Below, piece after piece: positions 1 to 7,243 of a stretch of DNA of 18,325 nt. The notes below the pieces were generated by a model, which was not told where the DNA came from, ran no database searches, and saw only the letters and a list, made by a program, of their open reading frames with translations. Both the position numbers and the translations under genes were made by a program. The DNA comes from BPJO01 sp037189665 (GTDB taxonomy: Bacteria > Planctomycetota > Phycisphaerae > Tepidisphaerales > Tepidisphaeraceae). How positions within the stretch are numbered: position 1 is the stretch's first letter; the number at the start of each line of letters is the position of its first letter. The stretch lies in NCBI GenBank assembly GCA_037189665.1, contig JBBCIV010000197.1:1-18325 (forward strand), given 5' to 3'.

Positions 1-16
1 CCCCCCCCCCCCCCCC
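1..16. repeat. 16-base poly-C run at the window edge
   Basis: The first 16 bases are all C, followed by GCGGCGG. No gene reads through it. It may be a real homopolymer tract in the spacer, or a low-quality contig end. A second, shorter C run (9 bases) occurs at 18009-18017. Confidence 0.6.
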
Positions 17-64
17 GCGGCGGTAAACACAGATTCTTGGACTCTCGGGCGCCCTGGCGATCAC

Positions 65-80
65 CGCGCGCCCTCGCGCG
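65..80. terminator. Short GC hairpin just past the DUF4139 gene
   Basis: CGCGCG at 65-70 and CGCGCG at 75-80 (self-complementary arms) flank a CCCT loop. They sit immediately downstream of the stop codon of the minus-strand gene that ends at 82. There is no T-run on the minus strand after it, so it is a weak terminator candidate at best and may be chance in GC-rich DNA. Confidence 0.2.
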
Positions 81-81
81 A

Positions 82-1593
82 TCACCAGGTGTACTTCACG
101 GTATAGGTAACGCGTTTCTCCTCGCCGGGTTTAAGATCGACGGAGAAGTGGATCGTGCGGTGGTCCTGCTTTTCCCACTTGGTGCTGCTGTTGGTGATCT
201 CCCACGTCGCCCAGCGGAAGAGGTTTTCCTTCACGATGACGGTGGCCGGCTGTTCCTTGCGGTTGCGGAGGGTGATCTCGAACGACTCGGTCAGCGTTTT
301 CTGGTCGTGGCTGACCTGGAAGTCGGTCTGCTTCCGTTCGCCGACGATGTCGAACGCCGAGCCCATCTTGATGAGGATTTCCTCGTCCTTGGGCGTGTGC
401 TGGATGACGTCTTCGCCGACGAACTCCATGTTGCCGTCGGCGTCGTCGCGCTTGTAGACGCGCACGCGCCCCGCCGGCAGCGGGATGCCCATGCCCTGCT
501 GCTCGCCGTTTTTGAAGCGGACGTAGAGGTCGACCTTCTTGTTCGACTGCGTGCCGAGGTTGCGGTCGGTCTGCGGGCTGCCCGCGAACCGCCAATGGCG
601 AGCTTCGGGCATGCCGTAGTAGACGAACACCTTCTCGACGGGCACCGCTTCTTTCGGCTCGAACAGTTCGATCTGCTTGGTGCTGTTCTGCTCGATCGTC
701 GTCGGCCGGCCGAGCGTGTAGAGGTGGTATTCGAAGAACGACTTCTCGGTAAAGCCGGCCTGGGCTTCGTCCCTTACGGCGCTGGCCCTTTGCATCATCT
801 GTTCTCTCACGTACCCCTGAGCGGGCTGGATGCGCTGCACGTCGCCGGCCACGAGTTTGAGCGTCGCGTTCGGGTACGACGCGCCGGACTGGTTCAGCAT
901 CGTCACCCAACTGGAAACGTCGGCCCTGGTGTCGTCTTCGTTGAGGATGAGCGAGTAGTCCGCCCGCCAGGTGATGCCGTCGGTCTGGTAGCTCACCTCG
1001 GCCAGATGTTCGCCGGGGCGCTGGGTGGCGATGTTCCACACCAGCGTGGGCTTGGTGATGAGGTCGGCGGCATCGGCGAGCGCGATGCCGGTGTAGCCGT
1101 TGAGGATCCGCACCCCGCCGGCGTCGTCGCGCAGGATGAGGCCGGAATCGGCGCTCAAGAGCGTGCCGCTGATCGTCTCGACCTTGCCGTCGCCGAGCGT
1201 GCGTTCGACGATCACCTTTTTATCGACGTACCGCTTGAGCAGCTTTTGGCCGCTGACGAGGTCGTACTCGAAGTTCTGCTCCAGCACGGCGGCGTTGGCG
1301 TCGGTGAAGGATCGGAAGCGGACGGTCGTCGGATCGATGCCCGCCGCCACGTCGGTGAAGCGGAGTTCGCCTTGTCCGACCTGCACCTTACGCACGTCGC
1401 GCACGACGCCGTAGCCGGGCATCGGCACCTGGTTGCGGTAATACTGGTTCTGCGTCAGCATCTGCACGTACTGCTGCGGATCGAACGTGGCAGGATCGGC
1501 GGCGGAATAGACGGTGAGGCTGACGCCAGGGTTGGGATCGGCGGCGAGAAGCGTCGAGGCGAGAGCGAACGAAGCGATGGCGGTTTTCCACAT
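82..1593 (-). CDS. Secreted DUF4139 domain-containing protein
   Basis: A 503-residue protein with a typical signal peptide (MWKTAIASFALASTLLAADP), so probably exported. The start at 1593 is chosen because an AGGAG lies 8 bases upstream in GTACAGGAGATGCTTTTATG; a TTG start at 1614 would only add seven residues overlapping that site. After the leader come beta-rich segments such as VSYQTDGITWRADYSLIL, then a C-terminal beta domain with ITLRNRKEQPATVIVKE and a final VTYTVKYTW. The WxxxY block and the closing LKPGEEKRVTYTVKY pattern are characteristic of DUF4139 proteins. That family is uncharacterised, and no catalytic residues are evident. It is divergent from the nucleoside hydrolase at 1683, with an 89-base shared spacer. 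The family call is from pattern memory; the function is unknown. Confidence 0.8.
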   Translation of the reverse strand: MWKTAIASFALASTLLAADPNPGVSLTVYSAADPATFDPQQYVQMLTQNQYYRNQVPMPGYGVVRDVRKVQVGQGELRFTDVAAGIDPTTVRFRSFTDANAAVLEQNFEYDLVSGQKLLKRYVDKKVIVERTLGDGKVETISGTLLSADSGLILRDDAGGVRILNGYTGIALADAADLITKPTLVWNIATQRPGEHLAEVSYQTDGITWRADYSLILNEDDTRADVSSWVTMLNQSGASYPNATLKLVAGDVQRIQPAQGYVREQMMQRASAVRDEAQAGFTEKSFFEYHLYTLGRPTTIEQNSTKQIELFEPKEAVPVEKVFVYYGMPEARHWRFAGSPQTDRNLGTQSNKKVDLYVRFKNGEQQGMGIPLPAGRVRVYKRDDADGNMEFVGEDVIQHTPKDEEILIKMGSAFDIVGERKQTDFQVSHDQKTLTESFEITLRNRKEQPATVIVKENLFRWATWEITNSSTKWEKQDHRTIHFSVDLKPGEEKRVTYTVKYTW

Positions 1594-1645
1594 AAAAGCA
1601 TCTCCTGTACTCAATTAAGACGCTCGGCGAAGCCGAAAGTTCCAC

Positions 1646-1663
1646 ATATACTGTTGCGTATAT
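1646..1663. promoter_or_regulatory. AT-rich inverted repeat between divergent genes
   Basis: ATATAC (1646-1651) and GTATAT (1658-1663) form an inverted repeat with a 6-base spacer. It lies in the 89-base gap between the divergent genes starting at 1593 (-) and 1683 (+). TATATT at 1659-1664 could be a -10 element for the + gene, but no convincing -35 is visible. It is either a small operator or back-to-back -10 elements. Confidence 0.3.
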
Positions 1664-1682
1664 TCCGTCGGCGGAGCGCGTC

Positions 1683-2741
1683 ATGCAATTGCAGGTTATC
1701 GTCGTCATGTTGATGTTCTTTGCATCGTTTTCGATCGGGGCGGAGCCGGGAGCGGAGCCGGCGGCGGTGAAGTTGATCGTCGATACGGATATCGCCTCCG
1801 ACTGCGACGACGCCGGCGCGCTGGCGATGGTGAACGCGCTGGCGGATCGTGGCGAGGCGGAGCTGCTCGCGGTGATGGTCGCGACGGGCGGCCCGTACGG
1901 CGCGCCCGCCGCCAGCGCGATCAACGCCTGGTACGGCCGGGATGTGCCGATCGGCACGCTCAAAGACCCCAGGTTCTGGTCCGGCGGCGATCCGTCTCAG
2001 CCGTCGGGCGCGTACAACTTCGACCGATATAACCGCGTGCTGGCGGAGAAGTACAGCCCGCCCCTCCGCCACGGCGACGACGCGCCAGACGCGCGGCTGC
2101 TGTACCGCAAGATCCTCGCCGCCCAGCCTGACGACAGCGTGGTCATCAACACGCTGGGCGCGCTGATCAACCTCCACCACCTGCTGCAAACACCGCCGGA
2201 CGAACACAGCCCGCTCGACGGCAAATCGCTGGTGGCAAGAAAGGTGAAACAGCTCGTCGTCTGCGGCGGAAAGAACCCCAAGGGAACCTCGTCCAACTTC
2301 AGCAAGGCCAGCGCGGGCCCGTACACCAAGAGCGTGATCGACAACTGGCCGACGCCGATCCTCTTCGTCGGCAACGAGATCGGCGGGCCGATCCTGACCG
2401 GCTTCGATCGCGCGGTCACCGCCAACAAGGACCATCCCGCCCGCCTCGCCTATACGATCTTCCATCACGACGACGAGGCCAAGAAGCGCCCCAGTTGGGA
2501 CCAGGCCGGCGTGCTGGTGGCGGTGCGCGGGTTCGGCAACGTCTACGGCCAGATCGACGTCGGCCATATGACCTGCGACGACAAAGGCATGTCCGAGTGG
2601 TCCGGCCAGCCTGCCGAGGGCAAACGGCATGCGTACCTCACCAAGCGCGCGGACGCCGACGCGAAACTGACGGAGATCCTCGAATCATTGATGAACCAGC
2701 CGCGGCGAGCGGTCCAGTTGGGACCAGACCGGCCGCGCTAG
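1683..2741 (+). CDS. Secreted nucleoside hydrolase family protein
   Basis: A 352-residue protein. It begins with a signal peptide (about residues 1-20, hydrophobic VIVVMLMFFASFSIGA). It then carries the family hallmark DTDxxxDxDD as D34-T-D36-IAS-D40-C-D42-D43, the calcium-binding cluster that activates water for N-ribosidic bond cleavage. Later blocks WPTPILFVGNEIG and RPSWDQAGVLVAV match the secreted nucleoside-hydrolase branch. It probably releases bases from nucleosides outside the cytoplasm, though the true substrate is not known. The start has GGAG at 1673-1676, 6 bases upstream. In the middle, the usual E-F-N..D substrate block reads SSNFSKASAG, so the conserved Glu and Asp seem to be replaced, which could alter specificity. 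It is convergent with the DUF2752 gene, sharing CTAG at the stops. Confidence 0.85.
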   Translation: MQLQVIVVMLMFFASFSIGAEPGAEPAAVKLIVDTDIASDCDDAGALAMVNALADRGEAELLAVMVATGGPYGAPAASAINAWYGRDVPIGTLKDPRFWSGGDPSQPSGAYNFDRYNRVLAEKYSPPLRHGDDAPDARLLYRKILAAQPDDSVVINTLGALINLHHLLQTPPDEHSPLDGKSLVARKVKQLVVCGGKNPKGTSSNFSKASAGPYTKSVIDNWPTPILFVGNEIGGPILTGFDRAVTANKDHPARLAYTIFHHDDEAKKRPSWDQAGVLVAVRGFGNVYGQIDVGHMTCDDKGMSEWSGQPAEGKRHAYLTKRADADAKLTEILESLMNQPRRAVQLGPDRPR

Positions 2742-3211
2742 TGGGAGGAGATCACCGCCACCATCTTCCACGCCCAGCCGAACAGGCCGAAAGGCAGCCA
2801 GAAGAGCAGGTGGGCCTTCATCGGGATCATCTTCAGCAGGCGGTACGACGCCTTGCCGGTGATCGCGCAATACAGCCCGCCCCAGAAAGCGATGCAGCAG
2901 CCCAGCGCCAGCACGAACGCGAACGGCTGGGTGGTGAAACTGGCGATCCAATGCCCGCGAACGAAGTAGGCGAACGACGTCGTCATCCCGCAGCCGGCGC
3001 AGGGAAGGCCGGTGCGGGCCAGAAACTGGCACGGCTGCATGCCGAGTTGCTCATGCGTGCCGACGCCGCGCGCGTCGGGCTCGATCATGGCGGCCGTTAT
3101 CAGGACGGCGATCGCGCCGACGGCGATCGCCAGCGCGAGGAGGCGTTCCAGCCATGCCATGCGCGGCTGGCCTTCCAGGCGAACGTAGATCGGCGGGGCG
3201 AGTTCGGACAT
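2738..3211 (-). CDS. DUF2752 domain-containing membrane protein
   Basis: 157 residues. A hydrophobic segment at about 23-43 is followed by the DUF2752 signature: C61-QFLARTGLP-C71-AGC74-GMTTSF, the Cys-Pro-Gly-Cys-Gly-like core of this family, here with Ala in place of Pro (CAGCG). Further hydrophobic stretches at about 94-117 and 134-154 suggest three membrane passes. The function of DUF2752 is unknown; the conserved cysteines suggest metal or redox roles, but that is speculation. The stop codon overlaps the stop of the nucleoside hydrolase on the other strand by four bases, a tail-to-tail arrangement with no room for a terminator. No Shine-Dalgarno is visible ahead of the ATG at 3211; the start is chosen because it is the longest ATG-initiated frame. 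Confidence 0.82.
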   Translation of the reverse strand: MSELAPPIYVRLEGQPRMAWLERLLALAIAVGAIAVLITAAMIEPDARGVGTHEQLGMQPCQFLARTGLPCAGCGMTTSFAYFVRGHWIASFTTQPFAFVLALGCCIAFWGGLYCAITGKASYRLLKMIPMKAHLLFWLPFGLFGWAWKMVAVISSH

Positions 3212-3705
3212 CCGGCGGGGAGCTTACTCGCGTCGCCCGACAACGCCAAACGACCGCCCCTCCGTCGCTTTCGGAGGCCCCCCTGTTCAACCACTGCGAC
3301 AAAACGCGCCGACCCCTGCCCACCCCCTCGGCAACCGCCAGTCAAATAGCGGGCAATGCTGACCGAGTGGGCATCGCGTCCGTCTCCCGAAGAACGTTCA
3401 TTCGGGGCACCATCAGGCATTCACTGATCGAAGTTCGCGTTTTCCACGCTAGAATCGACGTCCCGTGTAAAATGGGGAAAGCATGATCGCTTATCCCCGG
3501 GTCGGGGCATTGCGTTTGCATGGGCTGCTTCCGGAATCGGCAGGCTGCTTAATTCGCAGGCGAGCAATTGGGGCGATGTAATTAAACAGTGAAGCTTTGA
3601 CGGTTGTATTGACAGGGTCACGAACCCGCAGAAGATGGGTTTTTGGTTCCTGATGGTCGCGGCAGCGGAGCCTCGTCTTAGGGCTCCATTTCGGTGGGTG
3701 TCGAT
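3212..3705. other. 494-base gene-free leader upstream of the glycosyltransferase
   Basis: The stretch lies between a minus-strand gene and a plus-strand gene, so it must hold both promoters. Short frames across it have no recognisable protein character. Visible elements are a small hairpin, CCCGAA/TTCGGG, at 3386-3406; TTGACA at 3609-3614 with no good -10 partner; TAGAAT at 3450-3455 with no good -35; and a hairpin GGAGCC/GGCTCC at 3667-3687 just ahead of the start. No known riboswitch or RNA was recognised. Confidence 0.5.
3667..3687 (+). promoter_or_regulatory. 5'-leader hairpin before the glycosyltransferase start
   Basis: GGAGCC (3667-3672) pairs with GGCTCC (3682-3687) around a 9-base loop. 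It ends 18 bases before the ATG at 3706, close enough to affect ribosome loading. There is no T-run, so it is not an obvious terminator. It could be a chance GC hairpin. Confidence 0.25.
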
Positions 3706-5043
3706 ATGCGCGTCTTGATGCTGGGATGGGAATTCCCGCCGTTCATCAGCGGTGGCTTGGGCACGGCCTGCTACGGGCTGACCAAGGCCATGAGCGCCAT
3801 CGGCACGGACGTGATGTTCGTCCTCCCGCGGCCGGTCACCAGCCCATTCAGCACGCACGTGAAGCTCGTCAGCCCGCCCCAAGGCACGCCCGAGGCCACG
3901 CCGGCGACCGAATTTCGGATGGACGACTTCGAGCACGTCACCTTCCGAACCGTCAACGCGGCGCTGAACCCGTATCAGACCGCGGTCGAATATCAGGAGC
4001 TGGCCGAAGCCCAGCGTGCGGCGCGCGAGCTGTCGGCCGCGTCAACGAAAGATTCCACCGGCCAGGTGAACGCTTCCGTTCCCGTCGCGGCGGGCGGTGG
4101 CGGCACCAACTACAACGGCGACCTCTTCGCCGAAGTGCAGCGGTACGCCGCGCTGGCGACCGAGATCGCCCGCAACGAGGATTTCGACGTCGTCCACGCC
4201 CACGACTGGATGACCTTCCCCGCGGGCCTCGCAGTGGCGGGCATGAAGGGCAAACCGCTGGTCGTCCACGTCCATTCCACCGAGTTCGACCGTTCGGGCG
4301 TCCACGTCGATCATCGCATCTACGATATCGAGCGTCGCGGCGTGCACGGGGCGCTGAAGGTGATCGCCGTCAGCCACTACACCAAGAACGCCGTGGCCCA
4401 CCACTACGGCGTCGATCCGAACAAGGTCGACGTCGTCTACAACGCCGTCGAGCTGAACGGCAACGGGCATTTCGACGCCGAGAAGTATTCGATCAAGCGC
4501 GACGAGAAAATCGTGCTGTTCCTCGGCCGCATCACGATGCAAAAGGGCCCGGAATACTTCCTGGCGGCGGCGAAGAAGGTGCTGGAGGTCATGGAGAACG
4601 TGAAGTTCGTCATGGCCGGCTCCGGCGATATGATCCGCCGCACCATCGAGCTCGCCGCCGGCATGGGCATCGGACACAAGGTGCTGTTCACCGGCTTCCT
4701 GCGCGGCGGCGACGTCGAGCGCGTCTTCAAGATGGCCGACCTGTACGTGATGCCCAGCGTGAGCGAGCCGTTCGGCATCGCCCCGCTGGAGGCCATCGCC
4801 AACGACGTGCCGGTGCTGATCAGCAAGCAATCGGGCGTCAGCGAGGTGCTTCAGCACGCGTTGAAAGTCGATTTCTGGGACATCAACGAGATGGCGAACA
4901 AGATCATCGCCGTCCTCCGCCACCCGCCGCTGTCGCGCACGCTTCGCGAACAGGGCAGCTTCGAGGTCCGCAAGATGAGCTGGACGGACTCCGCCCGCGC
5001 CTGCGTCGGCGTCTACGAACAGGCGATGGCGGGGATGCGTTGA
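3706..5043 (+). CDS. Glycogen-synthase-like glycosyltransferase (GT5/GT4 type)
   Basis: A 445-residue two-domain (GT-B) transferase. The N-terminal domain opens with MRVLMLGWEFPPFISGGLG, the starch-synthase-type nucleotide-sugar cleft with the Gly-Gly loop, and contains VVHAHDWMTFPAGLA. The C-terminal Glycos_transf_1 domain has FLGRITMQKG (R275, K280, the donor phosphate contacts) and the E-x7-E motif SEPFGIAPLE (E354, E362). It therefore probably transfers glucose from ADP- or UDP-glucose, either to glycogen or to a cell-surface glycan. A polar, low-complexity linker at about residues 100-135 (including AAGGGGTNYNG) is an insertion relative to compact family members. The ATG at 3706 is preferred over the in-frame GTG at 3694 because MRVLMLGWE is the usual start of these proteins. 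The gene stands alone behind a long leader. Length is close to the usual 430-480. Confidence 0.85.
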   Translation: MRVLMLGWEFPPFISGGLGTACYGLTKAMSAIGTDVMFVLPRPVTSPFSTHVKLVSPPQGTPEATPATEFRMDDFEHVTFRTVNAALNPYQTAVEYQELAEAQRAARELSAASTKDSTGQVNASVPVAAGGGGTNYNGDLFAEVQRYAALATEIARNEDFDVVHAHDWMTFPAGLAVAGMKGKPLVVHVHSTEFDRSGVHVDHRIYDIERRGVHGALKVIAVSHYTKNAVAHHYGVDPNKVDVVYNAVELNGNGHFDAEKYSIKRDEKIVLFLGRITMQKGPEYFLAAAKKVLEVMENVKFVMAGSGDMIRRTIELAAGMGIGHKVLFTGFLRGGDVERVFKMADLYVMPSVSEPFGIAPLEAIANDVPVLISKQSGVSEVLQHALKVDFWDINEMANKIIAVLRHPPLSRTLREQGSFEVRKMSWTDSARACVGVYEQAMAGMR

Positions 5044-5055
5044 GGCATAATGCCT
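5043..5055. repeat. 13-bp palindrome overlapping the glycosyltransferase stop
   Basis: AGGCAT (5043-5048), one base, then ATGCCT (5050-5055) form a perfect inverted repeat that begins on the last base of the TGA stop. It lies at the left edge of the lower-GC block. It could be an operator or an insertion-site relic; it is short enough to be chance. Confidence 0.25.
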
Positions 5056-5108
5056 AACTAATACCGGCAATTCCGCCTCGCATATGGCGATTTAAGATTC
5101 TTCTGTAT

Positions 5109-7226
5109 GTGGGGCTTGTTCAGACGCTAAGCTCTGCCCTCATGCGAGCCAAGAGCGACGTTCTTGTGCTGTGCGGCGGACTCGCCCTCTGCGGAGTGGC
5201 GTGCACCGCCGCGCCGAGTGCGGGCGCCATCACTGTTTTAGGCGTTCTTGCCAGCGTTACCGCCGGGTTCGCAAAAGATCTAATCCCCAACATCACTGCA
5301 GATCTGTTTTCGCGATTCGCCGATCGGGTGAAAGACCGCTTGGAGAACTCTGACAAGGCGGCCCACAACCACGATCTGCGCGAACTCGTGATTTTGGCCA
5401 TCGAGAATGTCATTCTTGAATCGATGCAAGGCACCGACCTGGCGCGAGAGGGGTACCGTCGCCTCCGCTACTTCTCCGATGGCATCCGCGGCCGAGTTGA
5501 ACGAGCGGCCGCCGATCCGCGTTTTATCGATATCTGGGAAAAGAATATTGTCCCAGAGTTCTTTCTATCCGAAAAAGGTGACTTATCTGAAGTAAAGGCG
5601 CTCACACCAGAACTCTGGAAGTCGTTTCTCAACGAGATCGATTACGCTGATTTATCTGAACAGGAACGACTCGCGCTGGATTTGGCGGCGAACGCCCTTC
5701 ACTCAGATTTTCCCCGTTATCTCGCCGACTCTTACCGCAAGTCGTTGGCGCGTCATCCACACCTCTACGTCGCCCTCCAGACGGCCATCCTGCAAGAGAT
5801 ATGGCGCGCGGTAGAGGAGACCCGTTTAACGTCAAAAAGCATAACCCAAACGCAATCGAACCTTTCAAAGCAGTTGAAGGAGTTGTGCACAACCATTAGG
5901 AAGTGGAATCCCGAGCGCTTTGAAGAAGCGATCACCGAACTCCGGGTACTCGGCTACACCGTGGAGTGGCTCCTGCGAGAGACGCACAGCCATGTCTACA
6001 CGATCCGTAAGCAAGTTCACGACCTGCATCGCCATTTCATCCATCCGGCGACGTCGCAATTGCACGTCAGCGTAACTGACAGGACGGCCGTAAGATCAAA
6101 GTGGGCATTTGACCTGCAAGTTCTTGCAGACCGAGGTCATTGCCTGCGTAATTCCATAACAAAGGAATATCTCCTTCAAAGTCGCTGCAAGGGCGATCGA
6201 CCGTCGCCTTTTCACGTCACCGTATGGCAACAATGGCTGGAAAGCGTTTATCAGATCGAAGCACGGGAGATGTTGCATCGAACGAAGGCACTTCGACTGG
6301 CTGGGTTGCAACAGGTGCGTGCCTATGCTGAACATCACCCCCTTTACGTAGGCCGGGCCGGAGATCATCCAATTATTAGTGGATCCAGTCTTCAAATTGC
6401 CTCCGGAAGTGATCGATACGGGATCGGCAGCGGCATTTCGGTCGTGAACGGCTTAACTTCGAACAGCCGGCCGCTTCGTTTTGCGTTGTCGCCGGCACAC
6501 CTGGGCTCGGCGATGTTGCTCTACTATCTGAAATTCGCCCGCCAACAGCCGATCGAGATTGTCTTCTCGGCTGCGCACTCCGTGGAGTTGGCAAGGCGTG
6601 CCGTGGATAACTCCTTTAGCACGCCAATTGACTGTCTCACGCTGACACTTGGAACCGCCGCGTTTCTGCTGCAGCATGGAAACCTCGCTTCGTTCACGCC
6701 ACACATGATCTTGCCACCGATGAGCCACGGCGTCGTCGGACCAGTAAAATCAATGGAGGGCGATCTGCATTGCTACGCGTTCATGGACGATCCGCCGGCG
6801 TCCGAGGCGTTCATCTTCCACGATATGGCACAGTCTGGGAAACTACAGACCGATAGAGCTGCTCATGCACACATCGAGCCGGACGAGACCACAGCACTGC
6901 TTGCCGAAGGGCAAAAAGATCTTCGGGCGATCATCGGCTTTCCTCATTATCACTTGCAACGACAGTTCAACCAATGCCAAGTATTGAACGAACCTTTAAG
7001 CGACGAGTCATGCCGCGATATTGTGCTGTTTGTTCGCAAGGACCTCCTCGATAACCCTCAAATCGCGCGTTCAATCAGCATATCGCTGCGCGACGCATGG
7101 CTCAGCCTTTGCGAACAAGCTGCACTTCGTGATTCGCTAGTGCGACTGCTCCTGCTCGATCGCGACTACCTTCGGCTTGTCGCTCGCTGTGCAGGAATGC
7201 ATTACCTTCAACTAGAAGAATGCTAA
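5109..7226 (+). CDS. Unknown multidomain protein: NHDL-type helical N-terminus plus binding-protein-like C-terminus
   Basis: A 705-residue protein I cannot name. Residues 17-55 are hydrophobic and Gly/Ala-rich (GGLALCGVACTAAP, then ITVLGVLASVTAGFAKDL). They are followed by an NHDLRELVILAIENVI helix at about 87-102. This order resembles N-terminal modules of planctomycete and cyanobacterial STAND-type conflict proteins (from memory). Residues 110-345 are mostly helical and charged. No P-loop (GxxxxGKS/T) is visible, so it is not an NTPase. From about residue 455 to 690 the pattern resembles a type 2 periplasmic-binding fold of the NMT1/TauA kind: RPLRFALSPAHLG, PIEIVFSAAHSVELARRAV, RAIIGFPHYHL and IVLFVRKDLLDNP (about 638-650). 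There is no signal peptide with a clear cleavage site. Two starts are possible: GTG 5109 (used here) or ATG 5142; neither has a Shine-Dalgarno. Base composition is lower in GC than both flanks. It is probably co-transcribed with the GNAT gene 17 bases downstream. Confidence 0.7.
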   Translation: MGLVQTLSSALMRAKSDVLVLCGGLALCGVACTAAPSAGAITVLGVLASVTAGFAKDLIPNITADLFSRFADRVKDRLENSDKAAHNHDLRELVILAIENVILESMQGTDLAREGYRRLRYFSDGIRGRVERAAADPRFIDIWEKNIVPEFFLSEKGDLSEVKALTPELWKSFLNEIDYADLSEQERLALDLAANALHSDFPRYLADSYRKSLARHPHLYVALQTAILQEIWRAVEETRLTSKSITQTQSNLSKQLKELCTTIRKWNPERFEEAITELRVLGYTVEWLLRETHSHVYTIRKQVHDLHRHFIHPATSQLHVSVTDRTAVRSKWAFDLQVLADRGHCLRNSITKEYLLQSRCKGDRPSPFHVTVWQQWLESVYQIEAREMLHRTKALRLAGLQQVRAYAEHHPLYVGRAGDHPIISGSSLQIASGSDRYGIGSGISVVNGLTSNSRPLRFALSPAHLGSAMLLYYLKFARQQPIEIVFSAAHSVELARRAVDNSFSTPIDCLTLTLGTAAFLLQHGNLASFTPHMILPPMSHGVVGPVKSMEGDLHCYAFMDDPPASEAFIFHDMAQSGKLQTDRAAHAHIEPDETTALLAEGQKDLRAIIGFPHYHLQRQFNQCQVLNEPLSDESCRDIVLFVRKDLLDNPQIARSISISLRDAWLSLCEQAALRDSLVRLLLLDRDYLRLVARCAGMHYLQLEEC

Positions 7227-7243
7227 AATCCGAAATTTCATAA

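Noticed and set aside
37..1713. Long open frame (558 residues) on the plus strand
   Set aside because: It is antisense to the DUF4139 gene and has Arg/Val/Asp-biased composition with no domain sense, typical of a shadow frame in GC-rich DNA. The minus-strand gene has a signal peptide and a ribosome site.
3609..3637. sigma-70-like promoter starting at TTGACA
   Set aside because: No acceptable -10 at 16-18 bases; consensus promoters are not reliable in this phylum.
5109..7226. 705-residue protein as a STAND/AAA NTPase
   Set aside because: No Walker A (GxxxxGKS/T) or clear Walker B could be found, so only the N-terminal resemblance remains.
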